Assembly (NCBI GenBank): GCA_964512285.1
Contig: CAZEJO010000005.1
Location: 1 to 64,000 of the forward strand
Length of the DNA stretch: 64,000 nt
Reading direction: 5' to 3'
Origin: SM23-28-2 sp964512285
GTDB lineage: Bacteria > Chloroflexota > Dehalococcoidia > SM23-28-2
Position 1 is the first letter of the stretch, and each line of letters begins with the position of its first letter. Made by a program: the position numbers and the translations under genes. This document shows, one piece after another, positions 1-9,062 of this stretch. The notes below the pieces were generated by a model. The model was given only the letters and a program-made list of their open reading frames with translations. It made no database searches and had not been told where the DNA came from.

Positions 1-1388
1 TTCTCCATCTGCTCGGCCTGCTCGGCCGCCTCCTCGATAGGCCCCACCATGTAGAAGGCCTGCTCCGGCAGGTGGTCCCACTTGCCCTCCAGGATCTCCT
101 TGAAGCCCCGCACCGTCTCGCGGACGGGCACGTACTTGCCGGAGCGGCCGGTGAAGGCCTCGGCCACGAACATGGGCTGGGAGAGGAAGCGCTGGATCTT
201 GCGAGCGCGCATCACCGTCAGCTTGTCCTCCTCCGATAGCTCCTCCATGCCCAGGATGGCGATGATGTCCTGCAACTCTCGATAGCGCTGGAGTACCGCC
301 TGCACGCCACGGGCCGTCTGGTAGTGCTCCTCCCCCACGACGCGCGGGTCGAGGATGCGCGAGAATGAGGTGAGAGGGTCGACGGCGGGATAGATGCCCT
401 GCTCGGAGATGGCGCGGTCCAGAGCAACGACTGCATCCAGGTGGCCGAAGGTAGTGACGATACCGGGATCGGTGTAGTCATCGGCCGGCACGTAGATAGC
501 CTGGAAGGAGGTGATGGAGCCCCGCTTGGTGGAGGTGATGCGCTCCTCCAGGGCTCCGACGTCGGTGGAGAGGGTGGGCTGATAGCCCACCGCGGAGGGC
601 ATCCGCCCGAGCAGAGCGGAGACCTCCATGTTGGCCAGGATGTAGCGATAGATGTTATCGATGAACAGGAGAACGTCCTGCCCCTCCACGTCGCGGAAGT
701 ACTCGGCCATGGTGACGCCGGTGAGGCCGACGCGGGCCCGCACGCCCGGCGGCTCGTTCATCTGACCGAAGACGAGGACGGTCTTGTCGATGACGCCCGA
801 CTCCTTCATCTCGGACCAGAGGTCGTTGCCCTCGCGGGAGCGCTCGCCGACGCCGGCAAAGACGGAGGTGCCGCCGTGCTCACGGGCGATGTTGCGGATG
901 AGCTCCATGATGACGACGGTCTTGCCGACGCCAGCGCCACCGTAGGCGCCCACCTTGCCGCCCCTGGGGAAGGGGCAGATGAGATCCATGACCTTGAGAC
1001 CCGTCTCCAGCACCGTGGTCGTCGTCTCCTGCTCCTCCATAGAGGGCGGCGGACGGTGGATGGGCCAGTGATCTGCGGCCTCAACGTCGCCCAAGTTGTC
1101 GATGGCCTCCCCCAACACATTGAACAGGCGACCCATGGTGCCCGGCCCTACCGGCACCTTGATGGGGCCGCCCAGATCGACCGCCTCGGCACCGCGACGG
1201 AGGCCGTCAGTGGTACCCATAGTCAGGCAGCGCACCCAGTTGTTGCCCAGGTGCTGCTGCACCTCGGCCAGCAGCTTGCCGCCGTCCATGGCTATCTCGA
1301 TTGCGTCGTTGATCGGCGGCAGCTCCTCCACCGGGAACTCCCCGTCCACTACAGTACCCATAACCTGAACTATCTTTCCTTTAGCCAT
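1..1388 (-). CDS. atpD: F1 ATP synthase subunit beta (3' end beyond window)
   Basis: Catalytic beta subunit of the cytoplasmic F1 head, which makes or hydrolyses ATP. Translating the minus strand from the ATG at 1388 (MAKGKIVQVMGTVVDGEF) gives about 462 residues, open at the left edge. The Walker A motif reads GGAGVGKT, followed by the catalytic GERSREG motif and a region ending EVSALLGRMPSAVGYQP. The late motifs RKIQRFLSQPMFVAE and DHLPEQAFYMVG are present, so only the last few residues are missing. It is the last visible gene of the atp operon, about 96 bp after atpG; atpC (epsilon) would be expected just outside. Identification is certain. Confidence 0.97.
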   Translation of the reverse strand, partial: MAKGKIVQVMGTVVDGEFPVEELPPINDAIEIAMDGGKLLAEVQQHLGNNWVRCLTMGTTDGLRRGAEAVDLGGPIKVPVGPGTMGRLFNVLGEAIDNLGDVEAADHWPIHRPPPSMEEQETTTTVLETGLKVMDLICPFPRGGKVGAYGGAGVGKTVVIMELIRNIAREHGGTSVFAGVGERSREGNDLWSEMKESGVIDKTVLVFGQMNEPPGVRARVGLTGVTMAEYFRDVEGQDVLLFIDNIYRYILANMEVSALLGRMPSAVGYQPTLSTDVGALEERITSTKRGSITSFQAIYVPADDYTDPGIVTTFGHLDAVVALDRAISEQGIYPAVDPLTSFSRILDPRVVGEEHYQTARGVQAVLQRYRELQDIIAILGMEELSEEDKLTVMRARKIQRFLSQPMFVAEAFTGRSGKYVPVRETVRGFKEILEGKWDHLPEQAFYMVGPIEEAAEQAEQME

Positions 1389-1484
1389 GACATCACCGTT
1401 TCATAAACCTGCGACCCTTTGGGTCCCACAATCTCTGTCCTATACTACTTACCCTGTTACTCTCTTCGTCCACAGTTCGGCAAC

Positions 1485-2357
1485 CTAGCGTTCTGATCTA
1501 AGCACCTCGGCGCCGCCCGTCAGCTCCAGGAGTTCCTTGGTGATGCTGTCCTGGCGGGCCTTATTATAGGTGAGAGTAAGCTCGCGGATCATGTCTTTGG
1601 CGTTATCGGTGGCGCTGCGCATGGCCACCATGCGCGCCGACTGCTCGCTGGCCACCGCCTCCAGCACCGCCTCGTAGAGCTGGCGCTCCACGTAGCGGGG
1701 CAGAAGCTCAGCCATGATGGCCTCCCGCGAGGGCTCATAGATGTAGTCCACCCCCCAAGTGGCCGCCTCCGCAGGTGGTTCCACCGGCAACAGCTTAAAG
1801 ATTTGCGGCCGCTGAACCATAGTGCTGACAAACAAAGCATAACTCAGATAGACCTCATCGGCCAGGTCGTCAACGTAGTCGTCCATGGCCGCGCGGGCGG
1901 CAGGTCGCACGTCCTCGTAGGTGGGGTAGTCGCCCAGGCCGCCGAACTCGGCCACCACGTCCATCCCGGCACGATGGAAGAAGTCGCGCCCCTTGCGCCC
2001 GATGCAGATAAATCTGGCGGGCACCTGCCGCTCGACGATGAAGGAGGCGGTGTGGCGGTTGAGGTTGGCAGGCAGGCCACCGCAGAGGCCGCGGTCGGGC
2101 GTAATGAGGATGATATCGATGGAGTTCACCTCGCGCCGACGCATGAGAGGATGGATGGTCTCGGGTTCCTGAAGAGGCAAGGTCTCGGCCAGGCTGGCCA
2201 GAACCGAGCGCATCTTCTCCGCATAGGGGCGGCCGGCCAGAGCGCGAGACTGGGCTCGCCTCATCTTGGAGGCAGCCACCAACTCCATGGCCTTGGTGAT
2301 CTTGGCCGTGTTCTCGATGGTGCGAATGCGTCGGCGAATCTGGCGCAGGGTAGCCAT
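1485..2357 (-). CDS. atpG: F1 ATP synthase subunit gamma
   Basis: Central rotor shaft of F1 (290 aa), coupling c-ring rotation to beta-subunit catalysis. The N-terminal helix MATLRQIRRRIRTIENTAKI and the C-terminal helix (TDNAKDMIRELTLTYNKAR) are the conserved coiled coil of the family, and DRGLCGGLPANLN is the gamma signature. The ATG at 2357 is chosen over an in-frame start six codons upstream because family proteins begin with MA-x-L-R-x-I. Its first 46 bp are repeated at 2449-2494 directly after atpA. The start overlaps the stop of a 45-codon upstream ORF as TAATG, so translation is probably coupled. Confidence 0.96.
   Translation of the reverse strand: MATLRQIRRRIRTIENTAKITKAMELVAASKMRRAQSRALAGRPYAEKMRSVLASLAETLPLQEPETIHPLMRRREVNSIDIILITPDRGLCGGLPANLNRHTASFIVERQVPARFICIGRKGRDFFHRAGMDVVAEFGGLGDYPTYEDVRPAARAAMDDYVDDLADEVYLSYALFVSTMVQRPQIFKLLPVEPPAEAATWGVDYIYEPSREAIMAELLPRYVERQLYEAVLEAVASEQSARMVAMRSATDNAKDMIRELTLTYNKARQDSITKELLELTGGAEVLRSER
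2312..2357. repeat. 46-bp direct repeat, copy 1 (inside atpG)
   Basis: This is the first 46 bp of atpG. It matches 2449-2494 at 45 of 46 positions, with a G/A difference in codon 5. The two copies flank 91 bp that contain a palindromic repeat. Confidence 0.9.
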
Positions 2358-2371
2358 TACCACAAACCCTC

Positions 2372-2437
2372 GCACCCCAGGCTAAAGCCTGGGGCATCCC
2401 ATAACTCATCGATGCCGCAGCCTTCAGGCTGCGGTGC
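2372..2437. repeat. Palindromic structured repeat at the atpA-atpG junction
   Basis: Contains two perfect hairpins: 2375-2394 (CCCCAGGC/GCCTGGGG with a short loop) and 2415-2434 (CCGCAGCC, loop ttca, GGCTGCGG). Outer arms GCACC (2372) and GGTGC (2437) can close the element into a multi-branched fold. The ttca loop and layout resemble the elements at 4036-4087 and 28082-28138, although the stem sequences differ. Confidence 0.75.
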
Positions 2438-2448
2438 CCGCACACACC

Positions 2449-2494
2449 TCTCGATGGTGCGAATGCGTCGGCGAATCTGGCACAGGGTAGCCAT
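2449..2494. repeat. 46-bp direct repeat, copy 2 (atpA-atpG junction)
   Basis: Second copy of the atpG head, starting 2 nt after the atpA stop. That is the normal place for atpG in a tight operon, so this is likely the ancestral start position. Confidence 0.9.
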
Positions 2495-2496
2495 GA

Positions 2497-4014
<1,518 letters not shown>

Positions 4015-4035
4015 TACCCCCGTCACCACCTTCCA

Positions 4036-4087
4036 GTAGCTGCAGGGCTTCAGCCCTACTAATGCAGACCTGAAGGTCTACAGCTAC
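4036..4087. repeat. Structured palindromic repeat between atpH and atpA
   Basis: Outer arms GTAGCTG (4036-4042) and CAGCTAC (4081-4087) enclose two hairpins: AGGGC-ttca-GCCCT and AGACC-tgaa-GGTCT. The element at 28082-28138 has the same arms and the same two hairpins in inverted order, so this is a dispersed family. It fills most of the gap inside a co-transcribed operon. Confidence 0.85.
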
Positions 4088-4099
4088 GTGATTTCAAGT

Positions 4100-4639
4100 C
4101 TATTGCTCGCGACCCTCCAGTGTTCTCTTCAGGGCCAGGAGCTTGCTACGAGTACTGCCGTCGATGAGGCGGTCGCCGACGCGGGCCACCAGCCCGCCAA
4201 CGATGGCCGGCTCCACCTCCAGATGAGCGATGACCTTCTTGCCTGTTATCTGGCTCAGCCTCTCCTCCACCACCTGCCGCTCGGCATCCGCCAGGGGCAC
4301 CGCTGTGACCACCCTGGCGTGGGCCACGCCGATGTGCTCGTCCACCAGGTCGCGATAGGCCTCGGCAACCTGGGGGGCGATGCCCACTCGCCCTTTGGCC
4401 ACCAGCAACTTGGCCAGGTTCATGACCAGCGGGTCGATCCCCTCCAGAACCGCCTCCAACAGGCGATACCTGTCGGCCAGGGCCTGCTTGGTGCTGCTGA
4501 GGACAGCCACAGCCTGAGGGTCGGCCATGACCTGGGCCACCAGGGCCAGGTCTTTGGACCACTCCTCCAGGCTATTGCGCCCACGAGCGATCTCGAAGGC
4601 CGCCTGGGCGTATCGCTTGGCTACGGTATCGCGAATCAT
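4100..4639 (-). CDS. atpH: ATP synthase subunit delta
   Basis: Peripheral-stalk subunit (179 aa) joining the b dimer to the top of F1. It begins MIRDTVAKRYAQAAFEIARG, with the typical ARRYAxAxF-like start, and its C-terminal part (AHARVVTAVPLADAERQ, then VEPAIVGGLVARVGDRLIDG) matches the OSCP/delta signature. Length is normal. Its start overlaps the atpF stop by 4 nt (ATGA), indicating coupled translation. Confidence 0.95.
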   Translation of the reverse strand: MIRDTVAKRYAQAAFEIARGRNSLEEWSKDLALVAQVMADPQAVAVLSSTKQALADRYRLLEAVLEGIDPLVMNLAKLLVAKGRVGIAPQVAEAYRDLVDEHIGVAHARVVTAVPLADAERQVVEERLSQITGKKVIAHLEVEPAIVGGLVARVGDRLIDGSTRSKLLALKRTLEGREQ

Positions 4640-5205
4640 GGACTGGGTTCTGACCGGGAAGCCTGCTGGTCGCCATTACCGCCCAGGGTCGACTCGGCCA
4701 GCACCTCCTCGATGAGGCGCCGGTGGGCCTGAGGGTCGAGCGACTGGCCGATAACCTTCTCAGCGGCCTCTATGGTAAGGCCGCCGAACTCCCGCCTCAG
4801 CTCAGCGATGGCACTGTCGCGCTCGAGCTGGATCTCGCTGCGGGCGCGATCCAGCAACGCCTCAGCGTCTTCGCGCGCCTGCTGGCGGGCCTCCTCCTGA
4901 ATGCGAGCCGCTATCTGCTGGGCCTGGCCGATGACGGCCTGCCCCTCCTGACGCGCTCGCTCCATCTGAGCCTGCACCTCCTGCTCGGCCTGGGCCGCCT
5001 GCTGCTTGGCCTGCTCCGCGGCCTCCAGCCCCTCCTGGATGCGCCGCCGTCGCTCGTCCAGCATGCGGATCACCGGCTTGTAGGCAAAGACGCTCAGCAA
5101 GATCAGAAGGAGAGTGAAGTTGATAAGCTGGGCCAACAGGCTGGGGAGATTGAACCCCAGGGTCTTCAATCCGTCAACCAACCCTGCGAGGAAAACTAGC
5201 TCCAT
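4636..5205 (-). CDS. atpF: ATP synthase subunit b
   Basis: Peripheral-stalk membrane subunit (189 aa). Residues about 20-45 form one transmembrane helix (LLAQLINFTLLLILLSVFAY). A long charged, Ala/Gln/Glu-rich coiled coil (about 50-160) follows and dimerises to hold F1 against rotation. The C-terminus carries EKVIGQSLDPQAHRRLIEEV, a common b-subunit tail. It lies 32 bp downstream of atpE and overlaps atpH by 4 nt. The last 15 residues are polar and family-variable. Confidence 0.95.
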   Translation of the reverse strand: MELVFLAGLVDGLKTLGFNLPSLLAQLINFTLLLILLSVFAYKPVIRMLDERRRRIQEGLEAAEQAKQQAAQAEQEVQAQMERARQEGQAVIGQAQQIAARIQEEARQQAREDAEALLDRARSEIQLERDSAIAELRREFGGLTIEAAEKVIGQSLDPQAHRRLIEEVLAESTLGGNGDQQASRSEPSP

Positions 5206-5237
5206 CGCCTCACTCCCAACCTAGTCCCGACGCTCGC

Positions 5238-5543
5238 CTAAAAGACAAAGCCGATCATGACCGCCACCACCAGCGCGTAGATGCCGATGGCTTCGGCGAA
5301 GGCCAGACCCAAGATCATGTTCACCTGAACGGCCGGCAGAGCCTCTGGATTGCGGCCCAGGGCGTCCATGGCCCGGCCCACCAGGTTGCCGATGGCCAAG
5401 GCCGGCCCGATGGCCCCAAACCCCATGGCCAGACCGGCCGCTAAGTACTTCATACCGTCGTCGGTTATGTTAAAATTCGTGCCCTGCGCCACGTACTGAG
5501 CAGCGGCTTCCACAGGTGCGATAATCGCTAGCAGCAGCTCCAT
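5238..5543 (-). CDS. atpE: ATP synthase subunit c (proton ring)
   Basis: Rotor-ring subunit (101 aa). Two transmembrane hairpin helices are visible: residues about 32-57 (AAGLAMGFGAIGPALAIG) and about 75-100 (MILGLAFAEAIGIYALVVAV), joined by the polar loop RNPEA. The ion-binding carboxylate is Glu in FAEAIGIYA. The residue after it is Ala, not the Ser/Thr of Na+-binding rings, so a proton ring is inferred. The roughly 30-residue N-terminal extension before the first helix is longer than usual. A very strong AAAGGAGGT ribosome site precedes the ATG, as expected for the high-copy c subunit. Confidence 0.95.
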   Translation of the reverse strand: MELLLAIIAPVEAAAQYVAQGTNFNITDDGMKYLAAGLAMGFGAIGPALAIGNLVGRAMDALGRNPEALPAVQVNMILGLAFAEAIGIYALVVAVMIGFVF

Positions 5544-5563
5544 CTATTTACCTCCTTTTACTG

Positions 5564-6658
5564 CTATTGTTCAGGGTTTACTAATGGACTCTCTGTCGTC
5601 TCCGCCTGGTGAATCTCGGCCTCCGCCTCCTCAGCGTCGGGATGGCCGCCGTGAGCCACGGCGATCATGCCGAACACCAACGTCAGCGCGGCAAAGATGA
5701 ACGCCTGGATGAGACCCACGAAGAGCTCAAGGCCGTAGAAGGGTAGGGTGAAAACCAAAGGAATAAGGAAGGTGAACATCAGGATCACCACTTCTCCGGC
5801 GAACATGTTGCCGAAAAGTCGGAAGGTGAAGCTGATCAGGCGCACCATCTCCGAGACAAGCTCCAGAAAGCCTACGAAAGCATCTATGACGCCCCGAAAC
5901 ACATCGTCAAGGGAGAGTCTTCGTATGCCCCGCAGCAAGCCCCCGAAGTTGAAGAACTTGCGGCCGTAGGTGGCAAAGCCCAGCGTGCTTATACCCCAGA
6001 ATTCCACGAAAATGGCCGACATTATGGCCAGAGCCAAAGGCGTGTTAAGGTCTGTGTTGATCCCGCGCAGGAAGGGGCGGATCTCGCCCACGAAGTTTCC
6101 TTTCTCCTTTTCCTGTTCGGCCTTCTGGGCCGCGTCGGGGTCATCCTTGTCTATTGTTCGTCCCTTCAGTTGATCCAGGCTGGACAGGCCAACGTAGGTA
6201 GCAGGCAGCGGCCCGAGATCGACCTTCTCCATGACGAAGCCGTGCTCTTCCTCCTGACCCAAGCCGATGGCGTTAAAGATGGGGAAGAGAGAGAACCAGT
6301 TGGCGAACAGGACGAAGAAGAATATGGTAGCCACCACCGGGAAGAAACGGCGACCGTTCTTCTCGCCGGCAATGCTCACCACCAGATTGTAGAAGCCCTC
6401 GATAATGGCCTCCAGCAGGTTCTGGACGCCGCGGGGAACGAGCTCCCAGCGTCGGCTGGCTAGGTACACCAGACCGATCATTAGGGCCACCACCAACCAG
6501 GAGGTAACCATGGTGTTGGTGATGTTGATCTTCCAGACGGAGTAGAGGGTCTCGGGCTTGATCTGGATATGAGGAGTAGGGCCACGCAGAAACACGAAGC
6601 CCGCCAGAACCAGGATGAGCAAGCCAACGACGACCAGGCGGAGCTTGTTACCCCTCAC
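5564..6658 (-). CDS. atpB: ATP synthase subunit a
   Basis: Membrane stator subunit (364 aa) forming the proton half-channels. The essential Arg lies in SFTFRLFGNMFAGE. Downstream helices FYGLELFVGLIQAFIFAALT and a His-rich tail (AHGGHPDAEEAEAE) follow. It is longer than a typical 230-280 aa subunit a because of a charged insert of about 50 residues (KGRTIDKDDPDAAQKAEQEK) after the second membrane segment. It starts with GTG, overlapping the preceding stop as GTGA. Confidence 0.95.
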   Translation of the reverse strand: MRGNKLRLVVVGLLILVLAGFVFLRGPTPHIQIKPETLYSVWKINITNTMVTSWLVVALMIGLVYLASRRWELVPRGVQNLLEAIIEGFYNLVVSIAGEKNGRRFFPVVATIFFFVLFANWFSLFPIFNAIGLGQEEEHGFVMEKVDLGPLPATYVGLSSLDQLKGRTIDKDDPDAAQKAEQEKEKGNFVGEIRPFLRGINTDLNTPLALAIMSAIFVEFWGISTLGFATYGRKFFNFGGLLRGIRRLSLDDVFRGVIDAFVGFLELVSEMVRLISFTFRLFGNMFAGEVVILMFTFLIPLVFTLPFYGLELFVGLIQAFIFAALTLVFGMIAVAHGGHPDAEEAEAEIHQAETTESPLVNPEQ

Positions 6659-6885
6659 TGGTCGTCCCCCTGCCGGGGCCGGCGCAAGCCCAGCTCCTCA
6701 AGCAACAAGATGTAGCCCCCGAAGAAAGCCAAGACCAGACCCAGGAAAAGGCCCACGAGGGTGAAGATATGGTCTTTCTCCACTTGCCGGTCGAGCCATA
6801 CGCCGCCGCCGATGCCAATAATTATGCAAAGAGCAAAATACCAGCCGATGCCCAATAGCCTGACGACTGGTGGCAGCCTGCCCAT
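6655..6885 (-). CDS. AtpZ/AtpI-family ATP synthase accessory protein
   Basis: Small membrane protein (76 aa) with two predicted helices (WYFALCIIIGIGGGVWLD and LVGLFLGLVLAFFGGYILLL). It lies directly before atpB with a 4-nt overlap. Size, topology and position fit the AtpI/AtpZ group, which helps assemble the c ring or handle Mg2+/Ca2+. This sequence shows only the family-level resemblance. It is the first gene of the atp operon. Confidence 0.85.
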   Translation of the reverse strand: MGRLPPVVRLLGIGWYFALCIIIGIGGGVWLDRQVEKDHIFTLVGLFLGLVLAFFGGYILLLEELGLRRPRQGDDQ

Positions 6886-6984
6886 CTTGACTCCTTAGCG
6901 CAATCGTTGACGAGAGCCTGTCCGCCAGCAACAGGGAAACGGGCTTCGGCCGCTGAACTGTGAACATCACCTGTTGCCGCCGCT

Positions 6985-6990
6985 ATTATA
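6985..6990 (-). promoter_or_regulatory. Putative -10 box for the atp operon
   Basis: The minus strand reads TATAAT here, about 100 nt before the atpI/Z start and just after the terminator hairpin of the upstream operon. No good -35 is seen at 16-18 nt, so the assignment rests on the perfect -10 and the position. Confidence 0.45.
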
Positions 6991-7017
6991 CCCTTGCCTC
7001 GCCTGACCCACTCCGCG

Positions 7018-7050
7018 GAAAGGCCCCAAGCCGTCGGGCGACTGGGGCCT
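7018..7050 (-). terminator. Hairpin between the BFN gene and the atp operon
   Basis: Arms AGGCCCCA and TGGGGCCT (7021-7028 and 7043-7050) form an 8-bp GC-rich stem 27 bp past the end of the minus-strand BFN gene, followed by only TTT on the transcript. Probably a weak intrinsic terminator. Confidence 0.45.
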
Positions 7051-7076
7051 CTGTGGGCTCTCGAGAGCGCTGCCCC

Positions 7077-7613
7077 TCAGGAGGTGCGCTTATCGAAGTC
7101 GTCCATGTCCAGGCTGTCGATGAAGTCGCGAAAGGGGGAGAGCTTTTCCAGTTCCTCTGGCCTCGCCTCAGTATGAGGCTCCGTCTCTCCCACCCTCTCC
7201 TCGACGCTCTCTTGGTCTAAACGAACGCCTGCCTTGTCCAGCACAGCTTCCTCGACGAAGATCGGCACCTGGACCCGCACAGCCAAAGCAATGGCATCGC
7301 TGGGCCGCGAGTCGATCTCCATACTGCGCCCGTCCACCTCCATGATGATACGGGCATAGAACGTATCGTTGGCTAGGTCGTTGACCACGATGTACTGAAT
7401 GCTGCCACCCAGGGTATCGATGATCGAGCGGAGGAGGTCGTGGGTAAGGGGTCGCGATACGGCCACCTCCTGCAGGCGCACAGCGATAGCATCGGCCTCA
7501 GCCGGGCCAATCCAGATGGGCAGGTAGCGATCGGACTCCTTCTCCTTGAGGATGACAACACGCTGGTAGTTCATGAGGCTCACGCGAATGCTCTCAATGA
7601 CCATCTCGATCAT
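7077..7613 (-). CDS. Bifunctional nuclease (DUF151) family protein
   Basis: 178-aa cytoplasmic protein of the BFN/DUF151 family, whose plant members have DNase and RNase activity. Residues about 1-135 carry the family signatures: VSLMNYQRVVILKEKESDRY, LPIWIGPAEADAI, THDLL, and EIDSRPSDAIALAVR followed by VPIFVEEAVLD. The C-terminus is acidic. The ATG at 7613 (MIEMVIESIRVSL) has a GGGAGG site 6 nt upstream, so seven upstream codons are excluded. It is the last gene of the pyrF-DUF951-MFS-MFS run, 33 bp after the second transporter. Its role in this organism is unknown. Confidence 0.88.
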   Translation of the reverse strand: MIEMVIESIRVSLMNYQRVVILKEKESDRYLPIWIGPAEADAIAVRLQEVAVSRPLTHDLLRSIIDTLGGSIQYIVVNDLANDTFYARIIMEVDGRSMEIDSRPSDAIALAVRVQVPIFVEEAVLDKAGVRLDQESVEERVGETEPHTEARPEELEKLSPFRDFIDSLDMDDFDKRTS

Positions 7614-7646
7614 GCTGCCACCTCCCCTCTCCAAGCCAACGCTTCC

Positions 7647-9062
7647 TCATTCTAGCTTAGCGCTCTCTCTAGTGTCAATGTCGATTGGAGGCTCGACCTG
7701 GCCGTGAGGCTGAGCCGATATCATCGTGGCAGAGGCACCTGAGGCCGCCAACCGGCCGCTGCGACGAGTCACTCGGGCGTTCAGGACGCCAGCCACAGAC
7801 ACCCCCAAGGCAATGACTATGAGCACGAGGCTTATGCCCAGGAGGTCGGTGATGGCACCAACGAGGAGGAGGGGCAGGAGGGAAAAGAAGTTGGCCGAGA
7901 CGACCTGGGTGGTGAAGATGCGCCCCCTCATCTCGGCGGGGGCGCGCTCGTGGAGCACCGTCTGGGCGGGGGCGTTGATGAGAGCGTAGCTCAACCCTAA
8001 GGGGAAGGCGAAGAACATGGTGAGAGTTACCAACAGACCCAGACCGCCTACGCCCTCGGGGTGTAGAGCGCCGGTACGCTCCAGGAGGGCGGCCAGGGGT
8101 TCCACCAGGGCCAGGGCCACCAGGCAGAAGCCGATACCCCCCAGACCGAAGGTCACCACCCGCTCCTTGCCGATGCGCCGAGCAAACCAGGGGAGGAGAC
8201 GCAGGCCCAGAATGGCTCCCACGCCGGTGGGGGCGAAGACGAAGGCGGCGTTGTCGGCGGTCACGTCCAGGGTGTCCTTCATGAAGCGCGGGATGAGGAT
8301 GGCGAACAGAAGAACCAGGGCGCTGCTCAGGGTGAGCTGAACCATAGCCATCACCGAAGCCAGGTCACCCCGCAAGGCGCGCCAGCTAGCGCGGAAATCC
8401 TCGGGGATGCCGCCGAACAACGGGCCCTCCCAGCCGGCCTCCCTGTGAGCCTGGTCGCTGGGGTGGAGGAAGAAGGTCAGGCCAGCAGCTACGGCAAAGA
8501 AGGCGGCTCCCAGGATGAACATCCCGTCCGGACCCGCCGACTTGAGCACCAGCGGCGTCAGGAAGACGATCCCTGCGAACTGAGCGCTCATGAGGGTGAA
8601 GTTGTACAGGGTGTTGGCGTTGATCAATCGGCCCTTGGGTACCAGCGCTGGAATAAGGGAGACCACCGCTGGATTGAAGAACTGGCTGGCCGCGGCAAAC
8701 ACGAGGTTCACCCCATAGATGATCCAGACGTGGCTGTGGAAGAAGAGGAAGAATAGGCAAGCCATGGCGCGCACCAGGTTGGTGACCAGCAGCACACTCT
8801 CCTTACGCCAGCGGTCGAGCAGTACCGCCACCGGCATGCCCAAGAGCACGGAGGGCAGAATAAAGGAGAGAACCAGGATCGTCGTATGGACGGAAGACCC
8901 GGTGAGATCGAGGACGACAAGAAGAAGAGTGAACAGGAGAGCATACTGGGCGGTCTGCCCCAGCGCCTGGTTTAGCCATAGGGCGGCGAATCGCCGATCG
9001 GCCAGGAGGGCCCGGGTTGTGCCTGTCGCCAGGAGCTCGGCGTCCTCTCCTATCCTATCCAT
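7647..9062 (-). CDS. MFS transporter (paralogue 2)
   Basis: 471-aa major facilitator with about 12 hydrophobic segments. The loop after TM2-3 reads DRWRKESVLLVTN, and the mid-protein HERAPAEMRGRIFTTQ motif is typical of the EntS/macrolide-efflux-like MFS_3 group. It is clearly paralogous to the next gene upstream: VDNAAFVFAP-type and HERAPA-type motifs occur at equivalent places in both. The ATG at 9062 overlaps the upstream stop as TGATG, so the 14-codon extension is rejected. The substrate is unknown; the tandem pair could work as a heteromeric exporter. Confidence 0.85.
   Translation of the reverse strand: MDRIGEDAELLATGTTRALLADRRFAALWLNQALGQTAQYALLFTLLLVVLDLTGSSVHTTILVLSFILPSVLLGMPVAVLLDRWRKESVLLVTNLVRAMACLFFLFFHSHVWIIYGVNLVFAAASQFFNPAVVSLIPALVPKGRLINANTLYNFTLMSAQFAGIVFLTPLVLKSAGPDGMFILGAAFFAVAAGLTFFLHPSDQAHREAGWEGPLFGGIPEDFRASWRALRGDLASVMAMVQLTLSSALVLLFAILIPRFMKDTLDVTADNAAFVFAPTGVGAILGLRLLPWFARRIGKERVVTFGLGGIGFCLVALALVEPLAALLERTGALHPEGVGGLGLLVTLTMFFAFPLGLSYALINAPAQTVLHERAPAEMRGRIFTTQVVSANFFSLLPLLLVGAITDLLGISLVLIVIALGVSVAGVLNARVTRRSGRLAASGASATMISAQPHGQVEPPIDIDTRESAKLE

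Larger units (their letters stand above)
2357..2494 (-). pseudogene. 45-codon upstream ORF from a duplicated atpG start
   Basis: The ORF starts with an ATG 2 nt after the atpA stop codon and reads MATLCQIRRRIRTIE, nearly the atpG N-terminus. It then runs through a palindromic repeat (RCVRAPQPEGCGIDELW...) and ends at TAA overlapping the real atpG ATG. I read it as the original atpG start, cut off from the gene by the inserted repeat, with atpG surviving because its first 46 bp were duplicated. It may now act only as a coupling leader. Its expression is not shown by sequence. Confidence 0.7.

Noticed and set aside
600..700. Unusual beta-subunit segment IYRYILANMEVSALLGR
   Set aside because: E. 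coli beta also has IYRYTLAGTEVSALLGR, so only a few residues differ and the catalytic motifs are intact.
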